Assembly: GCA_030615705.1 (NCBI GenBank)
Contig: JAUWYT010000028.1
Span: forward strand, 1 to 10,643
Source of the DNA: Chloroflexota bacterium
GTDB lineage: Bacteria; Chloroflexota; Anaerolineae; VGOG01
Length of the DNA stretch: 10,643 nucleotides
Reading direction: 5' to 3'
The translations under genes were made by a program, and so were the position numbers. This document shows, piece by piece, positions 1-5,853 of the stretch. The notes beneath the pieces are model-generated. The model saw only the letters and a list, made by a program, of their open reading frames with translations, searched no databases and was not told the DNA's origin. How positions within the stretch are numbered: the first letter of the stretch is position 1; every line of letters starts with the position of its first letter.

Positions 1-814
1 CCACCAGGTCGCAGCCGTAGATCTCCCGTTTGAAGTCCAATATGTGGACCTCGACGATGCGCTCGCTGCCGATCTCAAAGCTGGGCCGCACGCCGACGTT
101 GGCCACGCCTTGGTGACGCTCCTTCCCCAGTCTGGCGTAGACGGCGTAAGTTCCGTCGGCAGGGATGATCCGCTCCTTCCGTACTTCCAGGTTGGCTGTG
201 GGAAAGCCCAGACAATGCCCACGCTGGCTTCCCCGCACCACTTCGCCAGCCAGGCTGGGATAGCGTCCCAACAGTTGAGCGGCCTTGCGCACTTTCCCTT
301 GCAGTAGCAGGGAGCGGATACGAGTGCTAGATATAATCTGGCCCTGCCAGGTCAAGGGCTCGATCACTCGTACGGTGAAGCCCAGCTCCTGCTCCATGGC
401 TCGCAGAGCGGTCACATTCCCTTGGCGTGCGCGCCCTAAAGCGAAATCCTCCCCCACCCAAAGCTCCACCATGTGCAGGTGTCGGCGGACCAGGTCTATG
501 AAATCCCGGGCGGAGGTCTGCGCCATCCCCTGATCGAAGGGCAGGATGGCTAGGATGTCCAAGCCCAACCTTTCCAGTAGGGCGGCCTTCTCACCTGGGG
601 TGCTCAGGTAGCGGGTTGGGTTGTAGGGCGAGAGCACTGCGCCGGGATCAGGGTAGAAGGTGATCAAGCCAGCCAAACGCTTTGCCTGCCTGGCCTCCTC
701 TACCATTTGCTGGATCAGGTGCCGGTGCCCCCGGTGGACACCGTCAAAGGCTCCGACGGTGAGGATTGTATCGCCGTCTGGGTTGACGGACGACAGGTCA
801 TCAATTATCTCCAT
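1..814 (-). CDS. ribF: Bifunctional riboflavin kinase / FMN adenylyltransferase, 3' end outside window
   Basis: Makes FMN from riboflavin and ATP, then FAD from FMN, in the cytoplasm. I translated it from an ATG at 814-812; 271 codons are visible and about 40 C-terminal residues probably lie beyond the left edge. The N-terminal nucleotidyltransferase domain shows GAFDGVHRGH (residues 21-30, HxGH-type site) and the ISSTRIR segment (161-167). The C-terminal riboflavin kinase domain shows GHCLGFPTANLE (199-210, with the PTAN metal/ATP motif), GVANVGVRPSF (236-246) and VEVHILDF, whose E255 matches the family's catalytic glutamate. ribF often follows truB, as here; the truB stop is 73 nt upstream. 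The ribosome-binding region is not a normal Shine-Dalgarno but an octamer tandem repeat ending GCTGAGCA-ATG. Family assignment is secure. Confidence 0.95.
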   Translation of the reverse strand, partial: MEIIDDLSSVNPDGDTILTVGAFDGVHRGHRHLIQQMVEEARQAKRLAGLITFYPDPGAVLSPYNPTRYLSTPGEKAALLERLGLDILAILPFDQGMAQTSARDFIDLVRRHLHMVELWVGEDFALGRARQGNVTALRAMEQELGFTVRVIEPLTWQGQIISSTRIRSLLLQGKVRKAAQLLGRYPSLAGEVVRGSQRGHCLGFPTANLEVRKERIIPADGTYAVYARLGKERHQGVANVGVRPSFEIGSERIVEVHILDFKREIYGCDLV

Positions 815-816
815 TG

Positions 817-848
817 CTCAGCGTCTCAGTGTCTCAGCGTCTCAGCGG
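817..848. repeat. Tandem octamer repeat, four units, at the ribF start
   Basis: Four consecutive 8-bp units on the plus strand: CTCAGCGT, CTCAGTGT, CTCAGCGT, CTCAGCGG. On the coding strand it reads as repeated ACGCTGAG and ends 2 nt before the ribF ATG, so the only Shine-Dalgarno-like bases for ribF (GAG) are supplied by the repeat. The last units also form one arm of the adjacent hairpin. Confidence 0.85.
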
Positions 849-889
849 CAAGGCGGGCGCTCGCTGTGACGCTATGCCGCTAAGACGCT
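836..889 (-). other. 15-bp inverted repeat / hairpin overlapping the truB stop
   Basis: Arms 836-850 (AGCGTCTCAGCGGCA) and 875-889 (TGCCGCTAAGACGCT) are complementary at 14 of 15 positions. The odd pair becomes a G-U wobble in the minus-strand RNA, so the transcript can form an uninterrupted 15-bp stem around a 24-nt loop. It contains two bases of the truB stop codon and lies between truB and ribF. No U-tract follows, so it looks more like an RNA-processing or stability element, or a mobile palindrome, than a terminator. Confidence 0.75.
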
Positions 890-1850
890 AGGACGCTGCA
901 AATACCTTCTGGGGTTGCCAGAGCCCCGTCTGGGGGTCACGTCTTAGGATGGCGATTAACTCCCCTTTTTGGGAATAGGCACGGCGGAGGCCAGAGGTGT
1001 CGGGACCTTGAACCTGTTGGCCGTGGCGGATGCGCGTCTCCGTCTGGGCATCAACTACCATGAGTTCGAAATCCAGCAGAGCTTCGTCGAGAGGGTGTAT
1101 GAACTTCTGCCAATTCACCTGCTTGTACTGAGCCCCGCCGAAGTAAGCGAAGGCCTCTGCCAATTCATCCAGGCTCACCGCCTTTTCCAGGGTGAAATGG
1201 CCGCTGGCCAAGCGAGTCAAGCTTTGCAGATGGGCCCCGCAGCCCAGCTTTTGGCCCAGGTCGCGAGCCAGGGCGCGGATGTAGGTGCCTGGCGAACATT
1301 CCACCCGAATGGTGAGCAACTTGTACTGAGCCTGTCGAAGTAGCGGCGGCGACCACTTGTACTGAGCTTTGGCGAAGTAATCGAGCAACTCGATGTTATG
1401 AATCTCAACCGAGCGAGGCTCTCGCTCCACGGTAATGCCCTGCCGAGCCAGCCTGTACAGGGGTATTCCCTTATGTTTCAAGGCTGAATACATGGGCGGT
1501 ACCTGCTGGATGGAGCCGATGAAGGAAGCCAGGGCTTCTCGCACTTCCTTCTCGCGGACATCAACCTCTGTTGTGGCGGTCACCTCGCCCTCGGCATCGT
1601 GGGTGTCAGTGCTCACCCCCAGGCGAATCTGGGCCCGATAGACCTTGTCCGAGGCCATAAGATACTCGGCCACTCGGGTGGCCTGACCCAGGCAGACAAC
1701 CAGCACCCCTGTGGCCAAGGGGTCGAGGGTACCGGCGTGACCGACCCTTTTCGTGCCCGACAAATGCCGCACGTGGGCGACCACATCGTGGGAGGTCATC
1801 CCCGCAGGCTTATCAATGTTGAGGATGCCGGAAATCTGCTGCCTTCTCAA
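888..1850 (-). CDS. truB: tRNA pseudouridine(55) synthase TruB with three repeat-derived insertions
   Basis: Converts U55 to pseudouridine in the T-loop of most tRNAs. The start is TTG at 1850: the next Met (residue 18) already lies inside the conserved N-terminal block GILNIDKPAGMTSHDVV, and a GAGGAGAGGA purine run precedes the TTG. GHAGTLDPLATG (37-48) holds the catalytic D43. QVPPMYSALKHKG, CSPGTYIRALARDLG and CGAHLQSLTRLASG follow in normal order, and the C-terminal PUA-like region spans about 255-320. At 320 residues it is slightly long. The extra length is three 8-residue blocks, at 158-165 (YFAKAQYK), 170-177 (LRQAQYK-type) and 236-243 (YFGGAQYK). Each is a 24-nt copy of a palindromic repeat. 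Removing the first two restores ELLDWSPPLLTIRVEC, a normal TruB strand. The catalytic core is intact, so the enzyme is probably active. Confidence 0.96.
   Translation of the reverse strand: MRRQQISGILNIDKPAGMTSHDVVAHVRHLSGTKRVGHAGTLDPLATGVLVVCLGQATRVAEYLMASDKVYRAQIRLGVSTDTHDAEGEVTATTEVDVREKEVREALASFIGSIQQVPPMYSALKHKGIPLYRLARQGITVEREPRSVEIHNIELLDYFAKAQYKWSPPLLRQAQYKLLTIRVECSPGTYIRALARDLGQKLGCGAHLQSLTRLASGHFTLEKAVSLDELAEAFAYFGGAQYKQVNWQKFIHPLDEALLDFELMVVDAQTETRIRHGQQVQGPDTSGLRRAYSQKGELIAILRRDPQTGLWQPQKVFAAS
1122..1145. repeat. Palindromic repeat copy inside truB (copy 1)
   Basis: A 24-nt unit that reads CTTGTACTGAGC then CCCGCCGAAGTA on the plus strand. On the coding strand it encodes YFGGAQYK, in frame, residues 236-243. 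It is one base longer in the centre than the intergenic form, which makes the unit exactly eight codons. Confidence 0.85.
1320..1343. repeat. Palindromic repeat copy inside truB (copy 2)
   Basis: A 24-nt unit containing CTTCGACAGGCTCAG on the coding strand, the closest of the truB copies to the presumed consensus. It encodes LLRQAQYK (residues 170-177) in frame. It lies only 12 nt from copy 3. Confidence 0.88.
1356..1379. repeat. Palindromic repeat copy inside truB (copy 3)
   Basis: A 24-nt unit encoding YFAKAQYK (residues 158-165) in frame. Coding-strand TACTTCGCCAAAGCTCAG followed by TACAAG is the same element as the other copies, with a diverged centre. Confidence 0.85.
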
Positions 1851-1877
1851 GCCCCTTCCTCTCCTCGGCTCGAAGAC

Positions 1878-1906
1878 TCAGTAGATCACAATTTGTGATC
1901 TACTGA
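1878..1906. repeat. Perfect 29-bp palindrome covering the nrnA stop codon
   Basis: Two perfect 14-nt arms, TCAGTAGATCACAA and TTGTGATCTACTGA, around a single T. The palindrome supplies the last codon (CAG) and the stop (TAG, 1900-1902) of nrnA and fills over half of the nrnA-truB gap. In RNA it would fold into a hairpin of about 12-13 bp with an A/U loop. There is no trailing U-run. Confidence 0.85.
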
Positions 1907-2880
1907 ACTTGGTCTTTTATGGCTTCCTTGACCGCCGACAGCACTTTCTCCTGCGTCTCGTTCAGGTCGCCATGCAGCGTGCAGCCAGCAGCCTGGGGAT
2001 GGCCACCGCCGCCCAGGTCCAGGGCGACAGCAGATATATCAACACCGGGCACGGCCCGCATGTTCACCTCGATCCGGCCGTCGTCTTTCTCGACGAACAC
2101 GATGGCCACATCGGCCTCGTCGGTGGTGCCCAAGAAGTTGACCAGGCCGGCATCGCCCTTCGGCAGGCTCAGGACATCGCCGTTCTCGGAGAAGGCGCAC
2201 TCCTGGCGCATGGCCCGGGTGATCTGGCTCCAGATGATCCTCCCATCCAACTGGACGCCGTTCAGGGCCTTGGCCCACAGGCATATGGCCGAGAAGGGGC
2301 GCCGGTTGAAGATATGATCGGTGATCTCCGGAAGCTGTGCTCCCGCCCCCATCAGTTTTAGGGCCGCCCGCATAGTCCGAGGGGTCGTATTGGGGGTGCG
2401 AAAACCGCGTGTATCGGTGACAATTCCGTTGAGGAGGCAGAGGGCTATGTCGGAGTCGAGGGGGACGTGCAGGCTCTCAAGCAGGTCCAGCACCATCTCG
2501 GCCGTGGATGCCGCCCCCGTATCAGCCCAATTGACAGTGCCAAAGTGCGTGTTGGTCACGTGGTGGTCAATGTTGATGATGGGAAGGCCAGCCAAGGACT
2601 CGTCGTAGGCCGCCCCCAGCCGTTCCAAGTCGCCACAGTCGAGGCTGATGACCAGGTCATATTCGCCCTTTGGCCTGGTCACTATCGCCTCGCTGCCGGG
2701 CAGGTAGGTAAACCCCTTGGGCACTGGGTCGGCGCAGGCCAGAGTGTACTCCTCGCCCAGCCAGCGCAAGGCCCAGCCCAGGCCCAGAAGGGAGCCGATG
2801 GCGTCCCCATCAGGTGCCACATGGGTGATGACCATCACTCTCCGAGCGTCGCGGATGAATCGTTCGATGGCCCCCTTCAC
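1900..2880 (-). CDS. nrnA: DHH/DHHA1 phosphoesterase, NrnA-type oligoribonuclease / pAp phosphatase
   Basis: This family degrades 2-5 nt RNAs and dephosphorylates 3'-phosphoadenosine 5'-phosphate using Mn2+. The start is GTG at 2880, preceded by AAGGAGG six nt upstream; that Shine-Dalgarno overlaps the rbfA stop, which suggests translational coupling. The 326-residue product shows the DHH metal motifs in order: HVAPDGDAIGS (20-30), SLDCGD (79-84), NIDHHVTN (103-110) and VTDTRGF (154-160). The C-terminal DHHA1 substrate-binding motif is GGGGHPQAAG (290-299). Residues 235-242 (DVLSLPKG) are a 24-nt palindromic-repeat insertion; without it the local sequence is the family-like ENGDAGLVNFL. nrnA often sits between rbfA and truB, as here. 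The family is certain; which substrate dominates is not visible. Confidence 0.94.
   Translation of the reverse strand: MKGAIERFIRDARRVMVITHVAPDGDAIGSLLGLGWALRWLGEEYTLACADPVPKGFTYLPGSEAIVTRPKGEYDLVISLDCGDLERLGAAYDESLAGLPIINIDHHVTNTHFGTVNWADTGAASTAEMVLDLLESLHVPLDSDIALCLLNGIVTDTRGFRTPNTTPRTMRAALKLMGAGAQLPEITDHIFNRRPFSAICLWAKALNGVQLDGRIIWSQITRAMRQECAFSENGDVLSLPKGDAGLVNFLGTTDEADVAIVFVEKDDGRIEVNMRAVPGVDISAVALDLGGGGHPQAAGCTLHGDLNETQEKVLSAVKEAIKDQVQ
2155..2178. repeat. Palindromic repeat copy inside nrnA
   Basis: The core CCTTCGGCAGGCTCAGG (2157-2173) is in reverse orientation to the truB copies relative to its gene. On the coding strand it is flanked by GGCGATG on both sides, a 7-bp direct repeat that resembles a target-site duplication. 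Insert plus one GGCGATG equals 24 nt, so the reading frame is kept. Confidence 0.85.
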
Positions 2881-2886
2881 TTGTTT

Positions 2887-2893
2887 CCTCCTT
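2887..2893 (-). promoter_or_regulatory. Shine-Dalgarno of nrnA overlapping the rbfA stop
   Basis: The coding strand reads TTAAGGAGG then AAACAA and GTG. The AAGGAGG lies within and just after the rbfA TAA stop, which fixes the GTG at 2880 as the nrnA start and suggests that ribosomes finishing rbfA re-initiate on nrnA. Confidence 0.85.
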
Positions 2894-3236
2894 AAGAGTT
2901 CCTGTTCTGCTGGATTTCCTTCAAAAGTTGATCGATGCGCTCGCCCCGCTCCAGCGAGTGGTCCAGGTGAAAGGTCAGCTCAGGCACATAGCGTAAAGCC
3001 AAGCGAGAGCCGAGCTCACGTCGTAGGAAGCTGGCAGCATGATCGAACCCTTTCATCGCCTCCTGTGGGTTTCCCATGGTGCTGACAAGAATGTGTGCGT
3101 GGCGCAGGTCGGGGCCGATCTCGACTGCGGTGATGGTCGCAAAGTCAAGGCGCGGATCGCTAACTTTCTTCTCTAACAAGTCGCTGAGTTCTTCTTGAAT
3201 GAGGCTGCTGACCCGTCTCTGACGACGAGTAACCAT
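2892..3236 (-). CDS. rbfA: 30S ribosome-binding factor RbfA
   Basis: RbfA is a small KH-type RNA-binding protein that helps mature the 16S rRNA 5' end and the 30S subunit, mainly in the cold. The 114-residue product has the usual length and pattern: RRQRRVSSLIQEELSDLL helix, DPRLDFATITAVEIGPDLRHAHILVS (central KH strand and helix region), then a C-terminal block with LRYVPELTFHLDHS and ERIDQLL. The ATG at 3236-3234 fits the family N-terminus. No convincing Shine-Dalgarno precedes it; the 40 nt upstream hold a GAGCGA-type low-complexity repeat. It follows infB after 70 nt, the usual order. Confidence 0.95.
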   Translation of the reverse strand: MVTRRQRRVSSLIQEELSDLLEKKVSDPRLDFATITAVEIGPDLRHAHILVSTMGNPQEAMKGFDHAASFLRRELGSRLALRYVPELTFHLDHSLERGERIDQLLKEIQQNRNS

Positions 3237-3241
3237 TGGCT

Positions 3242-3274
3242 TATCGCTCGCTCACTTCGTTCGCTCTATCGCGC
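3242..3274. repeat. GAGCGA-type short repeat in the infB-rbfA gap
   Basis: On the coding strand the run GCGATAGAGCGAACGAAG continues into TGAGCGAGCGATA. GCGATA flanks it on both sides as a direct repeat. It takes the place where the rbfA Shine-Dalgarno would be. It is not a good hairpin. Confidence 0.55.
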
Positions 3275-3306
3275 ATAGCCCATCGTCTGCTGCGACAGGC
3301 GATATG

Positions 3307-5097
3307 CTAGCTCTCCCTTTCCTTCTTGTACAACTCTATGATGTCGCCTTCTTCGAAGTCCTTAAAGCCCTCCAAACCCACGCCACATTCGAATCCTTCC
3401 CTAACCTCTCTAACATCCTCGGTGAAGCGTTTCAGGGATGAAACTCGACCATCATAGACCAGTTGATCGTTCCGCCCTATTCGGGCCAGGGAATTACGGG
3501 CGACGTGGCCATCGGCTACATAGACGCCGGCGATTTTGCCCACGCGGGGGATGGTGAAAACGGCTCTCACCTCGGCGTGGCCGCTGACCACATCCTTGTA
3601 AACGGGCTCCAGGAGGCCCTTTAGTGCTCTGTCCACATCGTCAATCAGCTCATAAATGATATCGTAAAGGCGGATATCAACCCCCTCGGCTTCCGCTGTG
3701 CGGCTTGCGGCCGGATCGACCTTGACATTGAAACCGATGATTATAGCCCGGGAGGCTACTGCCAACATGGCGTCGGATTCACTGATGTTGCCTGCTCCCT
3801 GGTGGAGGATGTTGACTTTTAGATCCTCGTCGCCCAGCTTTTCCAGGGAGTCAACGATGGGTTCGATGGTGCCTCGGACATCAGCCTTGAGGATTAGATT
3901 AAGTTCTTTTACCTGCCCGGCCCTGATTTGATCTAAAATCTCGTCCAGGCTGAGCACCCTGGCCGGCTGGATAGCTGCTTTCTCTTTTTCCTCAGCCCGC
4001 CTGGCGGCCATGGCGCGGGCTGTCTTTTCGTTCTCCACCACTTTGAAGGTGTCACCGGGGTGAGGGACATTGGAGAGGCCCAGGACAACCACGGGCGTTG
4101 AAGGTGTAGCTTTCCTGACCTGCTCCCCCCGTTCGTTGAACATGGCTCTTACGCGGCCAGAGAGGTCCTCGATCAACAAGGCATCTCCCAACCGTAGGGT
4201 GCCGTTCTGCACCAGGAGGGTGGCAGTCGAGCCTCGGCTCTTGTCCAACTCGCCCTCGATGACCGTGCCCATGGCTGAGCGGTTGGGGTTCGCCTTGAGC
4301 TCGGCCAGCTCTGCTACCGCCAGGATGTTATCCAGCAAATCGTCAATGCCGGTCTTTTCCCTGGCCGAGACTGGCACGCAGATTGTCTGGCCTCCCCACT
4401 CCTCAATTTGCAATCCCACGTCGGCCAACTGTTGTTTAACCCTCTCCGGGTTCGCGTTGGCCTTGTCCATCTTATTCAAGGCGACGACGATGGGTACCCT
4501 TGCTGCTCGGGCATGGTCAATGGCCTCCTGGGTCTGGGGCATCACCCCGTCGTCGGCGGCCACCACCAGGATGGCGATGTCGGCTCCCTGGGCGCCACGG
4601 GCGCGCATAGCAGTGAAGGCCTCATGACCTGGGGTGTCCAAGAAGGTGATCTTCTTGCCCCGGTGCTCAAGTTGATAGGCGCCGATGTGTTGGGTTATTC
4701 CCCCTGCTTCACCAGCCACCACGTTGGTATGCCGGATCACATCCAACAGTGTGGTCTTGCCGTGGTCTACATGCCCCAGCATGGTGACCACCGGCGGCCG
4801 GGGCTCCAGGTCCTCAGGGGCCTCGCCTTCATAAATGCGCTCCTTGAGGGGTTGAGGGATCATGGGGATCTCTTCTTCGACAGCAGGAGGGGCCTTTGGC
4901 CTGGTCTCAAAGCCCATCTCCTCTGCTACAATGGCTGCCGTCTCGTAATCAATCTGCTGGTTGATGTTGGCCAGGATACCGTTGTCCATCAGCTCCTTGA
5001 TGACTTGGATGGGGCTGACCTCCATCAAATCAGCCAGTGCCCTGACGGTCAAGAAATCAGGTATTTCGACGGCCTTCCTGTTCTGTTTTTCGGTCAT
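3307..5097 (-). CDS. infB: Translation initiation factor IF-2
   Basis: IF-2 is the GTPase that brings fMet-tRNA to the 30S subunit and drives subunit joining. I chose the ATG at 5097, giving 596 residues: AAAGGGG lies six nt upstream, and [16 protein letters not shown] begins directly at the IF2_N domain (about 11-62). A longer frame to 5178 has no ribosome-binding site. The G domain has GHVDHGKT (108-115), [11 protein letters not shown] (131-141), DTPGHEAF (154-161), NKMD (208-211) and SAREKTG (244-250). Beta-barrel domain II, the IF-2 linker domain and the fMet-tRNA-binding C2 domain follow, ending in [13 protein letters not shown]. The long variable N-terminal extension of enterobacterial IF-2 is absent. 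The gene follows a gap of about 440 nt rich in inverted repeats, which may be its leader. Confidence 0.97.
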   Translation of the reverse strand: MTEKQNRKAVEIPDFLTVRALADLMEVSPIQVIKELMDNGILANINQQIDYETAAIVAEEMGFETRPKAPPAVEEEIPMIPQPLKERIYEGEAPEDLEPRPPVVTMLGHVDHGKTTLLDVIRHTNVVAGEAGGITQHIGAYQLEHRGKKITFLDTPGHEAFTAMRARGAQGADIAILVVAADDGVMPQTQEAIDHARAARVPIVVALNKMDKANANPERVKQQLADVGLQIEEWGGQTICVPVSAREKTGIDDLLDNILAVAELAELKANPNRSAMGTVIEGELDKSRGSTATLLVQNGTLRLGDALLIEDLSGRVRAMFNERGEQVRKATPSTPVVVLGLSNVPHPGDTFKVVENEKTARAMAARRAEEKEKAAIQPARVLSLDEILDQIRAGQVKELNLILKADVRGTIEPIVDSLEKLGDEDLKVNILHQGAGNISESDAMLAVASRAIIIGFNVKVDPAASRTAEAEGVDIRLYDIIYELIDDVDRALKGLLEPVYKDVVSGHAEVRAVFTIPRVGKIAGVYVADGHVARNSLARIGRNDQLVYDGRVSSLKRFTEDVREVREGFECGVGLEGFKDFEEGDIIELYKKERES

Positions 5098-5538
5098 TTG
5101 TATCCCCTTTCTAGCGATTAACGCGGAATTTAGCGAACAGTGTTCTCCCTTGCGAACCCGGTGAGAGGGTTGTGTCAAGCCCTAGAGAAGTGCGTCGCAC
5201 CCTGCGAGAAACATCGACTCTCGCGGAGACCCCCTAGCAAGCTATTGTCTTCTGAGTTGGGTCTGACCAGAACAGCTTGGGGAGTGGAGCCTTCAGGCGG
5301 AAAAAGCCGGCTAAGGCTTCGACTCCAAGTCATTCTAGCTGCACTCTTCTGAGTTGTAATGACGCTTTAGCCAGGAGTTCTAAAAGACCCTTACTCTCTG
5401 GGATAAAGATGCGGAGTTAGTCTATGTGGGGAGAAGCGGGGTTAGCAGTGAGGGGATAGGCAGGTTCACGCTCAGATCAAGTCCTCATTGCCTTACCCCC
5501 GTTAGCTCCCATATATTCTATCTTGCACCTTGAGCCTC
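5098..5538 (-). other. Gene-free ylxR-infB gap with a series of inverted repeats; possible structured infB leader
   Basis: No credible ORF, tRNA or ylxQ remnant is visible; stops occur in all minus-strand frames. In transcription order the minus-strand RNA can form the following hairpins. H1 is 5483-5499 with 5438-5453 (about 14 Watson-Crick pairs). H2 is 5393-5408 with 5365-5378 (TAAAG/CTTTA, CTGG/CCAG, ACTC/GAGT). H3 is 5358-5363 with 5329-5334 (AATGAC/GTCATT). H4 is 5281-5326 (outer GGAGT/ACTCC, inner AGCCTT/AAGGCT). H5 is 5219-5226 with 5202-5209. H6 is 5167-5171 with 5155-5159. GAACAGTGTTC (5135-5145) is a further small palindrome. None is followed by a U-run. Whether this is one folded RNA, a processed operon leader or degenerate repeats cannot be decided from a single sequence. 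Confidence 0.55.
5104..5110 (-). promoter_or_regulatory. Shine-Dalgarno of infB
   Basis: AAAGGGG on the coding strand, six nt before the ATG at 5097. It decides between this start and the longer open frame beginning at 5178. Confidence 0.75.
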
Positions 5539-5820
5539 TCACTCCTCGGTCGCCTGCAGCCCTTGAGCGAATTCTTGCAGCGTTGCTCGCTCTTCATCGG
5601 TCAAGCTGGTTTTGAGAGCGTGCTCTAGGCGATCTTTCTGTAGCGCTATCTCCCAGCATTCTTGGCGTCGGCACAGGTAAGCGCCTCGGCCGGACCTCTT
5701 CCCTGTTTCGTCAATCTCCGCTCCGCGATCGGGCGTTCGGACGATGCGCACCATCTCCCGCTTGGGGCGTATCTTTCCACAGCCGACGCAGGTTCGTTGT
5801 GGTACGTGTTTGCGAGGCAT
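5539..5820 (-). CDS. rnpM: YlxR family RNA-binding protein (RnpM)
   Basis: Small DUF448/YlxR protein; the Bacillus subtilis member, RnpM, binds RNase P RNA and modulates its activity. The start is the ATG at 5820, giving 93 residues: AGAAGAG lies about seven nt upstream, whereas an in-frame TTG at 5826 would sit on top of that site. The product shows the family signature RTCVGCGKIRPKREMVRIVR near the N-terminus and SGRGAYLCRRQECWEIAL in the middle, with four cysteines and many basic residues fitting RNA binding. It starts 33 nt after nusA, the standard order. The ylxQ (L7Ae-like) gene that often follows is missing. Confidence 0.93.
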   Translation of the reverse strand: MPRKHVPQRTCVGCGKIRPKREMVRIVRTPDRGAEIDETGKRSGRGAYLCRRQECWEIALQKDRLEHALKTSLTDEERATLQEFAQGLQATEE

Positions 5821-5853
5821 GCTCAATCTCTTCTGGTGGAGAGGTGAGGAATA

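Noticed and set aside
1122..1379. CRISPR-like array from the three truB repeats
   Set aside because: Copies are unevenly spaced (12 nt and about 174 nt), lie in frame within a gene and are palindromic interspersed elements; no spacer pattern or cas gene.
4408..5121. Long plus-strand open frame of 237 codons opposite infB
   Set aside because: It is fully antisense to the well-conserved infB, shows no recognisable domain, and reflects codon bias of the opposite strand.
5098..5178. Longer N-terminus for IF-2
   Set aside because: No ribosome-binding site at the upstream start; the ATG at 5097 has AAAGGGG and opens right at the conserved IF2_N domain.
5173..5178. Perfect TTGACA (-35-like) on the minus strand before infB
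   Set aside because: No acceptable -10 element 15-19 nt downstream; probably chance.
5185..5206. Possible T-box sequence in the infB leader (coding-strand AGGGTGCGACGCAC)
   Set aside because: Only loosely like the T-box consensus AGGGTGGTACCGCG, with several key mismatches, and infB is not a usual T-box target.
5329..5363. tRNA or other known RNA gene in the ylxR-infB gap
   Set aside because: The stems do not form a cloverleaf and no conserved T-loop sequence is seen.
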